DNA of 39,696 nt from IMG/VR virus record IMGVR_UViG_3300037169_000020, positions 1 to 39,696 of that record. One strand, 5' to 3'. Shown one piece after another: positions 23,700 to 31,611 of this stretch. The notes under the pieces are model-generated. The model worked only from the letters and a program-made list of their open reading frames with translations, was not told where the DNA came from and ran no database searches. This DNA is from a virus. Each line of letters begins with the position of its first letter. Within the stretch, counting starts at the first letter, position 1. The position numbers were made by a program, and so were the translations under genes.

Positions 23700-23963
23700 T
23701 TACGCTGCTTTCTGCGCATCTTGGACTACTGCGTTTCCCGCAGCGGTCGCAGCATCAGCAGTTGCTTTGTTTACCAGGTCTAATACAGGGTCAACAGCAG
23801 CAGCGGCCGCAGGTGATTTAGCCTGTATCAGGGCTTCGATTTTAGAGATGATTAATTGCGCCTCTTTTATAATCATAGCTAATAAAGCTGGTTCCTCTTG
23901 AACTAATAACGATTCAAGTATAGTTAAAAGATGAGCACCGATATAAGAAAATAACATTTGCAT
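23700..23963 (-). CDS. small helical Ala-rich protein
   Basis: 87 aa from ATG 23963 (AAGGAG 10 bases upstream; the GTG three codons earlier is inside the site). Residues 1-40 are hydrophobic and helical (MQMLFSYIGAHLLTILESLL), and the rest is Ala-rich amphipathic helix (SPAAAAAVDPVLDLVNKATADAA). It could lie on a membrane or form helical bundles. No family is recognised. It is directly upstream of the inserted HNH gene. Confidence 0.6.
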   Translation of the reverse strand: MQMLFSYIGAHLLTILESLLVQEEPALLAMIIKEAQLIISKIEALIQAKSPAAAAAVDPVLDLVNKATADAATAAGNAVVQDAQKAA

Positions 23964-23992
23964 AATAAACACTCCTTGTTTAGTTATTAAAA

Positions 23993-24229
23993 TTACTTAC
24001 CTGTTTTAATAGGTTTCTTCATTACCTTGCGTATATTTGCAGTAGGTTTAACGGCTGGCACTGTTGGCCCTTCAATACGCTTTGCTGTTTCCTTGCGGCG
24101 CGTTTTGTTGGTGTCCTTAGCGACAGGCTTGACCGACTTTTCTACAGATTTAAACGCTTTCTTGGTCACTTTGTCCTCGTGACGGTCGTAAGGGTCTTTA
24201 TCTGCTACTTTACCTTTTCGTTTTTCCAT
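23993..24229 (-). CDS. small Lys-rich protein
   Basis: 78 aa with a very high Lys content throughout (VTKKAFKSVEKSVKPVAKD, KTRRKETAKR, KVMKKPIKTGK) and almost no hydrophobic core. It resembles histone-tail-like or nucleic-acid-binding virion proteins, though this rests only on composition. It overlaps the preceding gene by 25 bp. Confidence 0.6.
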   Translation of the reverse strand: MEKRKGKVADKDPYDRHEDKVTKKAFKSVEKSVKPVAKDTNKTRRKETAKRIEGPTVPAVKPTANIRKVMKKPIKTGK

Positions 24230-24384
24230 GACTCTAAGTCCTCCAGGCGTTGATGAATATGTGTTAGGGCTATTGACACCAATTGCGTTGCCTCTTCGAA
24301 CTCAATCCGTGCCTTTTCTAAGGTCTCTAATACTGCGTCTAAACGCTTTTCGAGGTCTTCTGTAGGTGATTTATATTCTGTCAT
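24205..24384 (-). CDS. small acidic coiled-coil protein
   Basis: 59 aa from ATG 24384 (MTEYKSPTEDLEKRLD). Heptad-like helix over nearly the entire length (AVLETLEKARIEFEEA, HIHQRLEDLESW). The ATG overlaps the stop of the 38-aa gene upstream (ATGA). It is the one acidic member among basic neighbours, so it might pair with one of them. No known family. Confidence 0.6.
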   Translation of the reverse strand: MTEYKSPTEDLEKRLDAVLETLEKARIEFEEATQLVSIALTHIHQRLEDLESWKNEKVK

Positions 24385-24497
24385 TTTATGCAATCCTTTT
24401 TAACCATTTTCTTTACGAGCTTTTTATCCTGCTTCGCGTCCATGTGCTTTTCCATTTTCTTGGCACGCTGCTTTATATCCTTAGCTTTTATCTTCAT
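24381..24497 (-). CDS. 38-aa Lys-rich peptide
   Basis: Begins MKIKAKDIKQRAKKMEKHMD and ends KKMVKKDCIK; about 15 of 38 residues are Lys. AAGGAAG lies just upstream of the ATG, and both ends overlap neighbours as ATGA, so it sits in a chain of coupled genes. Likely nucleic-acid-binding by charge. Confidence 0.6.
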   Translation of the reverse strand: MKIKAKDIKQRAKKMEKHMDAKQDKKLVKKMVKKDCIK

Positions 24498-24640
24498 TTT
24501 TTCTTCCTTTTTTTTGATTGTTTAGCCTCTGAGTACGCAATGGCAATAGCTTGGTTTTTAGGCTTTCCAGCTTTAACCTCTGCCGCTATGTTCTCACCGA
24601 ACTTTTTACTTCCTGGTTTAGCACCTTTATTCAATGGCAT
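24494..24640 (-). CDS. 48-aa conserved phage small protein
   Basis: Begins MPLNKGAKPGSKKFGENI, continues EVKAGKPKNQAIAIAYSEAK and ends in a QSKKRKKK tail. The KAGKP..QA.AIA pattern is common in short phage proteins of unknown function encoded near head genes. The ATG overlaps the upstream stop (TGATG) and its TGA overlaps the next ATG. Confidence 0.7.
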   Translation of the reverse strand: MPLNKGAKPGSKKFGENIAAEVKAGKPKNQAIAIAYSEAKQSKKRKKK

Positions 24641-24816
24641 CACTCTTTACCTTTTTTCGAATAAACAGTTTCATAGAAATCTCTACGTTGATGAGAGTTT
24701 GCCCCGTCCATATGCTTGCGCACCTGGGTTTCAAGCTGCCTATCATTAAGCTTGTAGGTTTTCTTGAGTTCAGATTGTGTCGCATTATGCAAATCATTCC
24801 AAGTTACTTTGCTCAT
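24640..24816 (-). CDS. 58-aa hypothetical protein
   Basis: Begins MSKVTWNDLHNATQSELKK; ATG 24816 is chosen for the AAGGAG site 7 bases upstream. Predicted mostly helical and basic, ending VYSKKGKE. It overlaps the preceding gene by 23 bp and its stop overlaps the next start. No family recognised. Confidence 0.6.
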   Translation of the reverse strand: MSKVTWNDLHNATQSELKKTYKLNDRQLETQVRKHMDGANSHQRRDFYETVYSKKGKE

Positions 24817-25024
24817 TGTCTCGCTCCTTTTCAAGTAGTGTTTGCTCTAAAAATGTAATTAATTGTCTTACACCGTCTTCACCAAGTACGCCGCCAGGGT
24901 AAGGCATTGTTTGCTCGAAACCTTCTTGGCATGGGATAGAAAATGTGAAGTGCTCATTGGCCAGCAAGATACCCCACATATCGCTACCAAAATCCTTACC
25001 TAACTTAATGAGTAGTTGACGCAT
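24794..25024 (-). CDS. 76-aa hypothetical protein after portal
   Basis: Begins MRQLLIKLGKDFGSDMWGIL and ends in a helix (LITFLEQTLLEKERDNEQ). Mixed composition with PCQEGFEQTMPYPGGVLG in the middle, where one Cys and two Pro-Gly turns lie. The start is within the last 20 bases of the portal gene; the AAGGAGA site is a little distant (about 12 bases). No function assigned. Confidence 0.6.
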   Translation of the reverse strand: MRQLLIKLGKDFGSDMWGILLANEHFTFSIPCQEGFEQTMPYPGGVLGEDGVRQLITFLEQTLLEKERDNEQSNLE

Positions 25025-27107
25025 GACGCTTATGTTCTCCTTGTCGTACTTTATGGTGTGCCTCGAATGCTTTTCTTAAATGCTCATGGCTCACATCAAA
25101 TTTCTTAATATCCAGGTCTGTTTGCTTGGCGAAACGCTCGGTTTGTGCCTTAATTAATGCAACTGTCGCATCTTGTTTGCCTAGATGTAGATTGGCTTGT
25201 AATTTCTGTTGTTCTGCCTGTAACTTCGCCATATCGATCATGTTTTTCTGCTGGTTCTGCTGTGCTTGCATTTCCATCTTCTTCATATCCATTTGCGCTT
25301 TCATAGCCGCAGGGTTTTGTTGCTGGGCTTGTAGGGCTTGCTGCTTCTCTTTCTGGTACTCTTGCAACCATTCTTCGGTGAGGTCTTTAAGCTGCTCGAT
25401 GCCTTTGCCTTCCATGTTGTCTAAAATGAAGTTTAAGCCTTTTTCTGCCATGAACTGACCAAATAGCGGCGACATGCCCATGATTTCTTTGACCATCCCA
25501 ATAGTGCGGGTTTTCTGGACTTGGAAGCTTGCCCCTGCTTTTAGGACTACATTTAAGCTGTTGGTATCAAAATCCATCGGCATACCGTTAGGCTGGTTGA
25601 TTTTGACGAAGTGACGCTTGCCTTTTTCATCAAGTATCGGAAGTGTGCGAGGCGTTGTAAAATACTTGGGCATTAAATCAACGTAAATCTCGGCTACACG
25701 TTGGAAACCTTGCAGGCAACCAACAATATAAGGCATTGCAGTAGCGTTAGACTGACTTGCAGCTTCCACGATTGCAACACCAGACAATTGATTGTCGTTG
25801 ATGCCAAGACTAGCATCGTAGGAGCCAAGGACGTTTTGTATAAGGCTGTCCGCTCCGGTAAATGCTTGAGCAATTTCAGGAGGACACGGCACACGCTGTA
25901 TTTCCCTAATTGGATTAGCAATAGGCAACTCAGGATTGCTTTCGTGTACAGAGTTGTAAACCAAGACCGACTCTTTTTGAGTATTTTTGTAAGCATCTAA
26001 AAATTCCTCTTCTTTCGGTAAAGCTTCCTTCGCAACCATAAATTTATGCTGTACTGTGTTCTCGATTTCATTCGCAAGAGCAATACCCGCATAGTTCTTA
26101 AGACGCTGCGCACCCTTAGCATGGTAGACATATGGCCTCGTTACTTGTCGGATGTTCCCGTTTTTAGGGGTCTTAATCATCAATGAGTGACCATCGATAA
26201 AGACAATGGGTAAATGGGTGAAGTCTGTTTGTTCAAACTCAATCACCTGGTTTTCTACGAGCCTGTAACGGTCAATAGTATCAATCATAGTCTTACGCGA
26301 TTTACCCATTGTGCCAGGTGGTTGTGTGATATCATTCCATTCATCGAGCATTTTGCGATACTTGCGCATCGTCATAACACCCATGTCACGCACCTGTACA
26401 ATCGTTTCCTCGCGCTTTTTCTTCTCGTAGTAGTCTGCAACCACAATGATTTTATTGTCTGCGTTTTGATACGACCAATTAAAGCCCGCAAAGTCACGTC
26501 TAAAGCTCATCTTGTTAATGGGAATATCGGGATGCTCTTCTTGAAACTCGTCATAATCACGAGGGAATAACTGAAAGGCAAATTGTCCATCGCCTTTATG
26601 GCTGAACCTGGCAAGCTTATCAAACCCACATAATGTAGGTTCGCAACGCTCAATCTTAATCGTCTGATTCATCGACATTGGGTGTTCGTAGTCGGTAAAT
26701 ACTTTAATTGTGGAGAAACCACCAGACAGCAAGTCTTTATAAACCTCATAGCGCAAGTGCTGGTTGTTATTGTCCATGAAGACGTGTTTTAAGTGTTGCT
26801 CGACCACCTTAATAGTGATAGGGTCGGCTTGGTCTTCATCAAACGCATTAACCGCAATATCTGGTTCTTGCTTTGAAAACTCACCTAAAAGTCTGCTAAT
26901 ATAGGCTTCGAGTACGTTGAATTCTAATTGCGGTCGGTTCATAGTCATCAATAGGGTTATTTCATCCTCCTTTAGGGAAGAGTCGAAAACAAACCTGCGA
27001 AACTCGTTGTACCTGTCGTAATTGTCCTTGAAATAATCATGCGCATTGCGTACTCTAGTCTTTATGCGCGCAAGATTATCGGCATAGCGTTTTGCTACAT
27101 CCTTCAT
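25005..27107 (-). CDS. portal protein, P22 gp1-like
   Basis: 700 aa, close to P22 gp1 (725). The N-terminus (MKDVAKRYADNLARIKTRVRNAHDYFKDNYDRYNEF split across helices), the FNVLEAYISRLLGEFSKQEPDI block and later VQHKFMVAKEALPKEEEFLDA fit the P22 portal family. The C-terminal 120 residues form a long Gln/Lys-rich coiled coil (EKQQALQAQQQNPAA), equivalent to the barrel helix of P22. Twelve copies form the DNA channel. Its gene follows TerL with 59 bp between. Confidence 0.9.
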   Translation of the reverse strand: MKDVAKRYADNLARIKTRVRNAHDYFKDNYDRYNEFRRFVFDSSLKEDEITLLMTMNRPQLEFNVLEAYISRLLGEFSKQEPDIAVNAFDEDQADPITIKVVEQHLKHVFMDNNNQHLRYEVYKDLLSGGFSTIKVFTDYEHPMSMNQTIKIERCEPTLCGFDKLARFSHKGDGQFAFQLFPRDYDEFQEEHPDIPINKMSFRRDFAGFNWSYQNADNKIIVVADYYEKKKREETIVQVRDMGVMTMRKYRKMLDEWNDITQPPGTMGKSRKTMIDTIDRYRLVENQVIEFEQTDFTHLPIVFIDGHSLMIKTPKNGNIRQVTRPYVYHAKGAQRLKNYAGIALANEIENTVQHKFMVAKEALPKEEEFLDAYKNTQKESVLVYNSVHESNPELPIANPIREIQRVPCPPEIAQAFTGADSLIQNVLGSYDASLGINDNQLSGVAIVEAASQSNATAMPYIVGCLQGFQRVAEIYVDLMPKYFTTPRTLPILDEKGKRHFVKINQPNGMPMDFDTNSLNVVLKAGASFQVQKTRTIGMVKEIMGMSPLFGQFMAEKGLNFILDNMEGKGIEQLKDLTEEWLQEYQKEKQQALQAQQQNPAAMKAQMDMKKMEMQAQQNQQKNMIDMAKLQAEQQKLQANLHLGKQDATVALIKAQTERFAKQTDLDIKKFDVSHEHLRKAFEAHHKVRQGEHKRHASTTH

Positions 27108-27166
27108 TATTGTAGCTCCTTGTAGAGAAATCCTTTCCCTTGGATAATTAATTGTATATTAATTAA

Positions 27167-28708
27167 CTATCGTGTATAAGCACTTTGTTTCAGTCTGTTT
27201 ATCTTGTTAGTGTTACTCATTAATGATTTAGCCACGCTCGTATAATCCACCGCATTTACCTGTGATGATATAATTGTTTTATCTATTAAAGCTATTTTTA
27301 TCGCATCGGCCGCCGTGTCCGCAATGTCATCCCAACGATGCGTTTCGTTCGCAGTTATTTTGCTCATATGGTCTATACATACCTTAACATGACGTCCGAA
27401 GGCTGGGAATGACACTCTTCTTTCTGCTAAATAGGGTTGAGCCTCTAAGAATCGTTTCGTTTTATTGCCCTGCTCTCTTGTGCGTGGTATATCCATGAGC
27501 TTGATAGTCCGTATCTCATCCAACAAGCTCAATAGTGTACCGCCTGTCGATTTCTTCTCAATAGCTACCATCTGTGGCGGCTTCTTGTAACGCATACATT
27601 GCTGCCAAAAATCCAGGAACGTATCTTTTAGGTCTTTAGGCTCAATTCGACACTCTAGCGTATCTATCCAGTGTAGCCCATACTGACCTGTTTTTACACC
27701 GTAGGACTCTATCTCATAAATGCCCCAAAAGCTAAACACAGTCGCATCATTATAGCTTTTCGAGGTCTCGGCTGTATCGCTTGTAATAAAGCTGTACAAT
27801 ATGTCCGGCTCATCTTCAAGCATGACGAACCATTCAGGTTTAAATAGCGCACCACCTGCGGGTATTGGCTCTTGCTGGTACTGCGAGCTAAATACATAAG
27901 GGTCGCGTTCTTGTTTGATAAGGAGTGATTCGAGCGGGTTAACCTCTGGATATAGGGCATTTCCGGCCTCGTCAATTGATTTAAGTATGACTGTGTGCCA
28001 GTTATAACCATCTTTTCCCGCGATTAGGTACGCTGCTAAATCGTCTTCATGTAAACGCTGACCTATGAATATGTAGGGGACATTTATTCCCCTTGCTCTT
28101 TGTTGGATGGTTTCTCGGTAATTGTCGATAACAGATTGTCTAATCGTGTCAGAGTGGACTTCATCCGGTTTATGAGCATCATCGATAATGACTGCGCCTG
28201 TAAATCTGGCCAGTCCTGGCAATCCAGCATCTTGTCCCGTAATAGCTCCTCCACTTCCGAAAGCAGCCACAGCCCCTCCAGCAGTGGTTTGGAAATATTC
28301 TCGCGCTTTTGAGTCATGTCTAATCCTCACGTCAAATAAGTATACATAATGTGCTAATTGCATAATACGCTTTATGGTTTCAGTGTGTTTAGCCGCTAGA
28401 ACTTTTGAATAGGAGATGTACAGGAAGCGTGAATCAGGGAATTTAGCCATTGTCCACGCAACCCACATTGCTAATAAGGTAGACTTTCCAGAACCAGGAC
28501 TGACGTTAATCAATAAACGATGATCGGGTATCTCAAGGCGTGATGCTTGGCTCAATGACCTTGCAATAGTTATGTGATGCGATTCCCTTCCCACTGGTTG
28601 AGAAACAATAAACTGTCGACCAGTAAGCAATGGGTAAAAGTACTTTGTAAACTCTAACAAGCTGCCCCGTAACTCCGAGGCGAGCTGCTCCTTGTCCTCT
28701 GCTGCCAT
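27167..28708 (-). CDS. terL: terminase large subunit
   Basis: 513 aa. ATPase: Walker A SPGSGKST at 70-77, Walker B VIIDDAHK at 173-180, coupling motif FIGQRLHEDD at 214-223. RNase H-like nuclease: FITSDTAETSK around D311, VAIEKKSTGG (Glu) and DDIADTAADAI near the end. It pumps DNA into the procapsid and cuts at the end of a headful. Unusually, TerS is 4.5 kb upstream, separated by small genes, tRNAs and a moron. AAGGATTATTC precedes the ATG. Confidence 0.95.
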   Translation of the reverse strand: MAAEDKEQLASELRGSLLEFTKYFYPLLTGRQFIVSQPVGRESHHITIARSLSQASRLEIPDHRLLINVSPGSGKSTLLAMWVAWTMAKFPDSRFLYISYSKVLAAKHTETIKRIMQLAHYVYLFDVRIRHDSKAREYFQTTAGGAVAAFGSGGAITGQDAGLPGLARFTGAVIIDDAHKPDEVHSDTIRQSVIDNYRETIQQRARGINVPYIFIGQRLHEDDLAAYLIAGKDGYNWHTVILKSIDEAGNALYPEVNPLESLLIKQERDPYVFSSQYQQEPIPAGGALFKPEWFVMLEDEPDILYSFITSDTAETSKSYNDATVFSFWGIYEIESYGVKTGQYGLHWIDTLECRIEPKDLKDTFLDFWQQCMRYKKPPQMVAIEKKSTGGTLLSLLDEIRTIKLMDIPRTREQGNKTKRFLEAQPYLAERRVSFPAFGRHVKVCIDHMSKITANETHRWDDIADTAADAIKIALIDKTIISSQVNAVDYTSVAKSLMSNTNKINRLKQSAYTR

Positions 28709-28734
28709 GAATAATCCTTATTCATTGGTTTGTA

Positions 28735-29196
28735 CTACTTTTCTGTAAAAAACATGTCCAGCATTTTCTGCTCAAGCTCATTCATACGCATGTTAACGGC
28801 TTGTAATGACGCCTCAAGCCCTGCAATCTTCACGTTTTCAGTCGATTTAGATTTCACAAACTCATTAAACGCTTTTTGTAAGGTATAGTAATGTCGGTTT
28901 AACCTGTCTTTGAATGAATCATAGACTAAATCAAAGCTTTCCTCGACCTCTTGGAGCTTAAGCGCGTAATGGTCTCGCTCTTTAATAGCCTCTTTAAGCT
29001 GCTCTTTTACTTGGACTATAGCATCACGGGTAAAATAGCACTCTCGGTTATGTCGAGCCTTGACGGCTTTTAGTTCCGACTCGCAACCATCCAAAGCGAG
29101 TTTTAATTCTTTGACCGACTCCGCACGCTTACGCACTAAAACGTTGTTCTTTTCGGTCTGGACTACAAGTGCCTCTAGCTTCTCTTTGATGTTCAT
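28735..29196 (-). CDS. coiled-coil protein
   Basis: 153 aa from ATG 29196 (AAGGAT 7 bases upstream, TAATG overlap with the preceding gene). Nearly all residues form heptad-repeat coiled coil (MNIKEKLEALVVQTEKNN, QVKEQLKEAIKERDH, LEASLQAVNMRMNELEQK). It is directly before TerL, so a packaging or structural accessory role is possible. No family recognised. Confidence 0.65.
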   Translation of the reverse strand: MNIKEKLEALVVQTEKNNVLVRKRAESVKELKLALDGCESELKAVKARHNRECYFTRDAIVQVKEQLKEAIKERDHYALKLQEVEESFDLVYDSFKDRLNRHYYTLQKAFNEFVKSKSTENVKIAGLEASLQAVNMRMNELEQKMLDMFFTEK

Positions 29197-29531
29197 TAGT
29201 CCATCCTTACATACTGCTTGCAGTCCTCGCATTGATAGCCAGGTTCCATATCCAGATTTTCATGCTCGCACTCGTCTTTAAACAGGCGTGCTACATTCGC
29301 ATTAAAATCAGGTGGTATATCATATTCTGGAAACTCTGGCAGCTCTGCCCAATGGGTAACGGGGCAAATATCACCCCTAAGCCCGAATGAGTGATAGGGC
29401 AAATAGATGTTCCAACCCTCGGCGCACATATAGCCCATTGATATATTTCGCAAGTGTCCATGTGTTACCCAGTGGAACAGAACCTTTTGCAATTTGCGCG
29501 GTAATCTTTCTTTAACGCTAATCCAAATCAT
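29196..29531 (-). CDS. DUF551-like protein
   Basis: 111 aa. The N-terminal two thirds match the DUF551 pattern of phage proteins: WISVKERLPRKLQKVLFHW, then PVTHWAELPEFPEY. The C-terminus adds a CEHENLD...GYQCEDCKQYV zinc-ribbon-like cluster. DUF551 proteins are common in phages and have no proven function. ATG 29531 overlaps the previous stop. Confidence 0.75.
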   Translation of the reverse strand: MIWISVKERLPRKLQKVLFHWVTHGHLRNISMGYMCAEGWNIYLPYHSFGLRGDICPVTHWAELPEFPEYDIPPDFNANVARLFKDECEHENLDMEPGYQCEDCKQYVRMD

Positions 29532-29776
29532 GTTATTGCCTTACGTGCGACACCCTTCAAGAAGTCACAGAATGCCTCAATCTCGACACACTGATCGTCT
29601 ACATCTTTGATAGGTGTTTGTACAGTGAACAAAACACGGGCAAAGAAACTGTACACCGCCATAAGCTCGGTACGGTCAATTTGCCCATGCTTTTTTATGA
29701 ACTCGTCCATAGCATCTACCATCGCGTTAAGCAGCTCATCTTCACGCTCTGTCATCTTGCCTATACGTTCTTTCAT
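29528..29776 (-). CDS. small helical hypothetical protein
   Basis: 82 aa, acidic and helical (EREDELLNAMVDAMDEFIKK, VEIEAFCDFLKGVAR). It lies directly after the secreted moron and overlaps the DUF551 gene by 4 bp. No family or function recognised. Confidence 0.6.
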   Translation of the reverse strand: MKERIGKMTEREDELLNAMVDAMDEFIKKHGQIDRTELMAVYSFFARVLFTVQTPIKDVDDQCVEIEAFCDFLKGVARKAIT

Positions 29777-29781
29777 TCAAA

Positions 29782-30168
29782 TCACTTCTTGATGATGTTT
29801 AAGCTATTCGCTTGAGAAGATTGATAGCACTGCAAGGCGGAATTACACACCACAGGGCCACCAACAATATTGCCTGATAGTTGACTACCAACCACTAGCA
29901 AATCGAGCTTACACGCTTGCCCTGCGCCTAAATTGAATGGATTAGCACACGCGCCATTAGCAACCGTTTGGGTTATGCCTTGAATTGGGTTCATGCTTAG
30001 GGATTTAGTGGATTTGGCTTGATTGGTTACGAGGTATTGAATAACGAGCTGTTCACCTGCTGATATAGTCGCAGTCGTTGGAGTTAATGGGGTAAATGTC
30101 CACATCGGTTGACTTGCGTTAGCTGTTAATGATGCTGCAAGAAGTGTGCCAAGTACTAATTTATTCAT
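29782..30168 (-). CDS. secreted moron protein of a Legionella-like family
   Basis: 128 aa with a clear Sec signal peptide: MNKLVLGTLLAASLTANA, cleavage after Ala18. The mature part starts SQPMWTFTPLTPTTATI and continues with YLVTNQAKSTKSLSMNPI, CANPFNLGAGQACKLDLLV, GSQLSGNIVGGPVVC and QCYQSS..NSLNI, with four Cys (74, 86, 108, 114). I recall this pattern from large families of secreted proteins in Legionella and relatives. It is host-type cargo (a moron) rather than phage machinery, perhaps altering the host envelope or its surroundings. It has an AAGGATGG site. A tRNA 3' fragment lies directly upstream. Confidence 0.75.
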   Translation of the reverse strand: MNKLVLGTLLAASLTANASQPMWTFTPLTPTTATISAGEQLVIQYLVTNQAKSTKSLSMNPIQGITQTVANGACANPFNLGAGQACKLDLLVVGSQLSGNIVGGPVVCNSALQCYQSSQANSLNIIKK

Positions 30169-30192
30169 TATTCCATCCTTATTTACGTTAAT

Positions 30193-30240
30193 TGGCAGGG
30201 CTAACAGGACTCGAACCTGAGTTACAAAGTAATTAGCCCC
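30193..30240 (-). other. tRNA 3'-end fragment forming a mini-tRNA fold
   Basis: On the minus strand GGGGCTA (30240-30234) can pair with TAGCCCT (7 bp, one G-U), followed by discriminator G and CCA. A TTCGAGT T-loop with a CAGG/CCTG stem is present. Between acceptor and T arm is only a tiny TTAC-TTT-GTAA hairpin; D and anticodon arms are absent. The 5' half coincides with the last codons of the HNH gene. It is a tRNA remnant or a tRNA-like element, not a decoding tRNA. Confidence 0.6.
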
Positions 30241-30635
30241 GCATGTAACTTTCTATGACAATTAGAACAGATAACAACACATTTTCTAATTTCTGCCTTC
30301 AATCTTTTATGAGAAAAACATACCATTCTACTAACAGGCATATCTTTTAGTTTTGGTTCTATATGATGATAGTCCAATGCTACAGGTTCTCTTTCACCAC
30401 ATTTACGACAACCAACTAGCCTCTTATGCCTAAAAATCATTTGATAGCTTTTTTCAGTTTCTTTCTTATCTCTAGCCCGAAGCTTTGCTCGCCTTACAGG
30501 ACTATTACGGTAATTATCGTTGTTGAACTTTTGAGCACATGGCCTACAATAAGTCTGCAATCCATCTTTCTTTAATTTATTTCGATTAAACTCTGAATAA
30601 TCCTTTTCAGTGTCGCAATTATTACATTGTTTCAT
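30222..30635 (-). CDS. HNH homing endonuclease next to a tRNA remnant
   Basis: 137 aa. N-terminal C4xxC7 and C30xxC33 zinc knuckle, then C76xxC79, catalytic H90-H91 in LDYHHIEP, and C123xxC126H with H131 at the end (CSNCHRKLHAG). This is the common phage HNH type with a zinc ribbon. The last five codons and the stop form part of the tRNA-like fold at 30193-30240. The start ATG 30635 has a GAGAAA site. Likely a mobile gene that inserted at or beside a tRNA gene. Confidence 0.85.
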   Translation of the reverse strand: MKQCNNCDTEKDYSEFNRNKLKKDGLQTYCRPCAQKFNNDNYRNSPVRRAKLRARDKKETEKSYQMIFRHKRLVGCRKCGEREPVALDYHHIEPKLKDMPVSRMVCFSHKRLKAEIRKCVVICSNCHRKLHAGLITL

Positions 30636-30646
30636 CTATTTCTCAT

Positions 30647-31027
30647 TTAATGTTCGGTCTGAGCCTCACAATGCTTGCACTGCTCACCCGTTACCCTGTC
30701 AAAGTCATCAGCAATCTTTCTCACCTCATCAATGGCAATCATAGCCGCTTGATGGCCTGTAAAATGTTCCTCGCCTTTCTCTTTTGATTCGTCCATAGCT
30801 TCCCAAATCTTGCCTCCTACATTATGGATTACCTGAACCACTAAGCGGGCTATCAAATTATCAACGGGGCAATCATCCTCGAACTTACTAAGCCAGTCAT
30901 TAATTGATTTTAGGGGTGATTTAGACGCAACGATAAGCAATAACTTCTCAAATATCCTTCGCCCTTCGTCATCCATATTGCCCATGATACGGGTCAATTC
31001 TTCTCCATTAATTTCTATTCGTTCCAA
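30647..31027 (-). CDS. hypothetical protein with C-terminal Cys pair
   Basis: 126 aa, helical and acidic, ending GEQCKHCEAQTEH, a CxxC that could bind metal. The start is TTG 31027, two bases after the previous stop with AAGGG upstream; the next ATG would remove 15 residues. No family recognised. It lies among small genes between TerS and TerL. Confidence 0.55.
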   Translation of the reverse strand: MERIEINGEELTRIMGNMDDEGRRIFEKLLLIVASKSPLKSINDWLSKFEDDCPVDNLIARLVVQVIHNVGGKIWEAMDESKEKGEEHFTGHQAAMIAIDEVRKIADDFDRVTGEQCKHCEAQTEH

Positions 31028-31029
31028 TT

Positions 31030-31293
31030 TTAAAACCCTTCTTCGTTAGTTAATGGTTCTTCATAAGGTTGCAAAGACCATCTAAAGCAATTATTCTCAC
31101 GCTCTATAGTCAATTCTTTGCCGCAACGCCTGAGCCATGCGCGTAAAGCGGGCTTCATGGTCTCGCTTTTGTTGCTTACACCCGTTTGTTCTGCCAATTC
31201 ATGCGATAATAACCCGCCTGGATTGTCTAATAATGCTTGTACAATCCTTCGCTGATGCTCACTTACACTGCCTAATAATAAATCCAAGCTCAT
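31030..31293 (-). CDS. small winged-helix-like protein
   Basis: 87 aa from ATG 31293 (AAGGAAG 6-7 bases upstream). SEHQRRIVQALLDNPGGLLSHELAEQTGVSNK fits the first helices of a winged HTH when read in blocks, and the remaining RAWLRRCGKELTIERENNCFRW fits helix 3 and the wing. It probably binds DNA and could regulate late genes, but no named family is clear. Confidence 0.6.
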   Translation of the reverse strand: MSLDLLLGSVSEHQRRIVQALLDNPGGLLSHELAEQTGVSNKSETMKPALRAWLRRCGKELTIERENNCFRWSLQPYEEPLTNEEGF

Positions 31294-31455
31294 TTTAACT
31301 TCCTTATTAAAATCAACCAAATTATGCGGGGTTCTCACCCGCTCCAAGCTCTATTAATGCCGCTTCTTGCATACCGAAGGCATAAGTTAACACGCCATTA
31401 CTCACTATGGGTTAGTCGGTCAACCCTCTTACCACGTGCTAGCCGTGTTAAGTTC

Positions 31456-31530
31456 TGGTAGCGGGAATTGGAATCGAACCAATGACCGATGGCTTATGAG
31501 ACCATCATTCTACCTCTGAAATATCCCGCT
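31456..31530 (-). tRNA. tRNA with CAT anticodon (Met, or Ile2 if modified)
   Basis: 75 bases with CCA encoded. Acceptor AGCGGGA/TCCCGCT is perfect. The anticodon arm ATGGT-CTCATAA-GCCAT gives anticodon CAT. T arm has GGTTCGATTCC. No C1-A72 mismatch, so not an initiator. Whether it serves Met or lysidine-modified Ile (ATA) cannot be told from the sequence. Confidence 0.9.
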
Positions 31531-31536
31531 ATGCTC

Positions 31537-31611
31537 TGGCTCTCCGTGATGGACTTGAACCACCGACCAATAGATTAACAGTCTACTGCTCTACCACTGA
31601 GCTAACGGAGA
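31537..31611 (-). tRNA. tRNA-Asn(GTT)
   Basis: 75 bases with CCA encoded. Acceptor TCTCCGT/ACGGAGA with discriminator G, D arm TAGCTCAGTGGTAGAGC, anticodon loop CTGTTAA, T loop TTCAAGT. The 5' 29 bases overlap the end of the protein gene at 31583-31843. Confidence 0.95.

Noticed and set aside
31294-31455. Search for an additional tRNA or CRISPR-like array near the tRNA cluster
   Set aside because: Only short weak hairpins such as one with a TTC loop were found; no cloverleaf and no repeat-spacer pattern. No CRISPR array is seen anywhere in the window.
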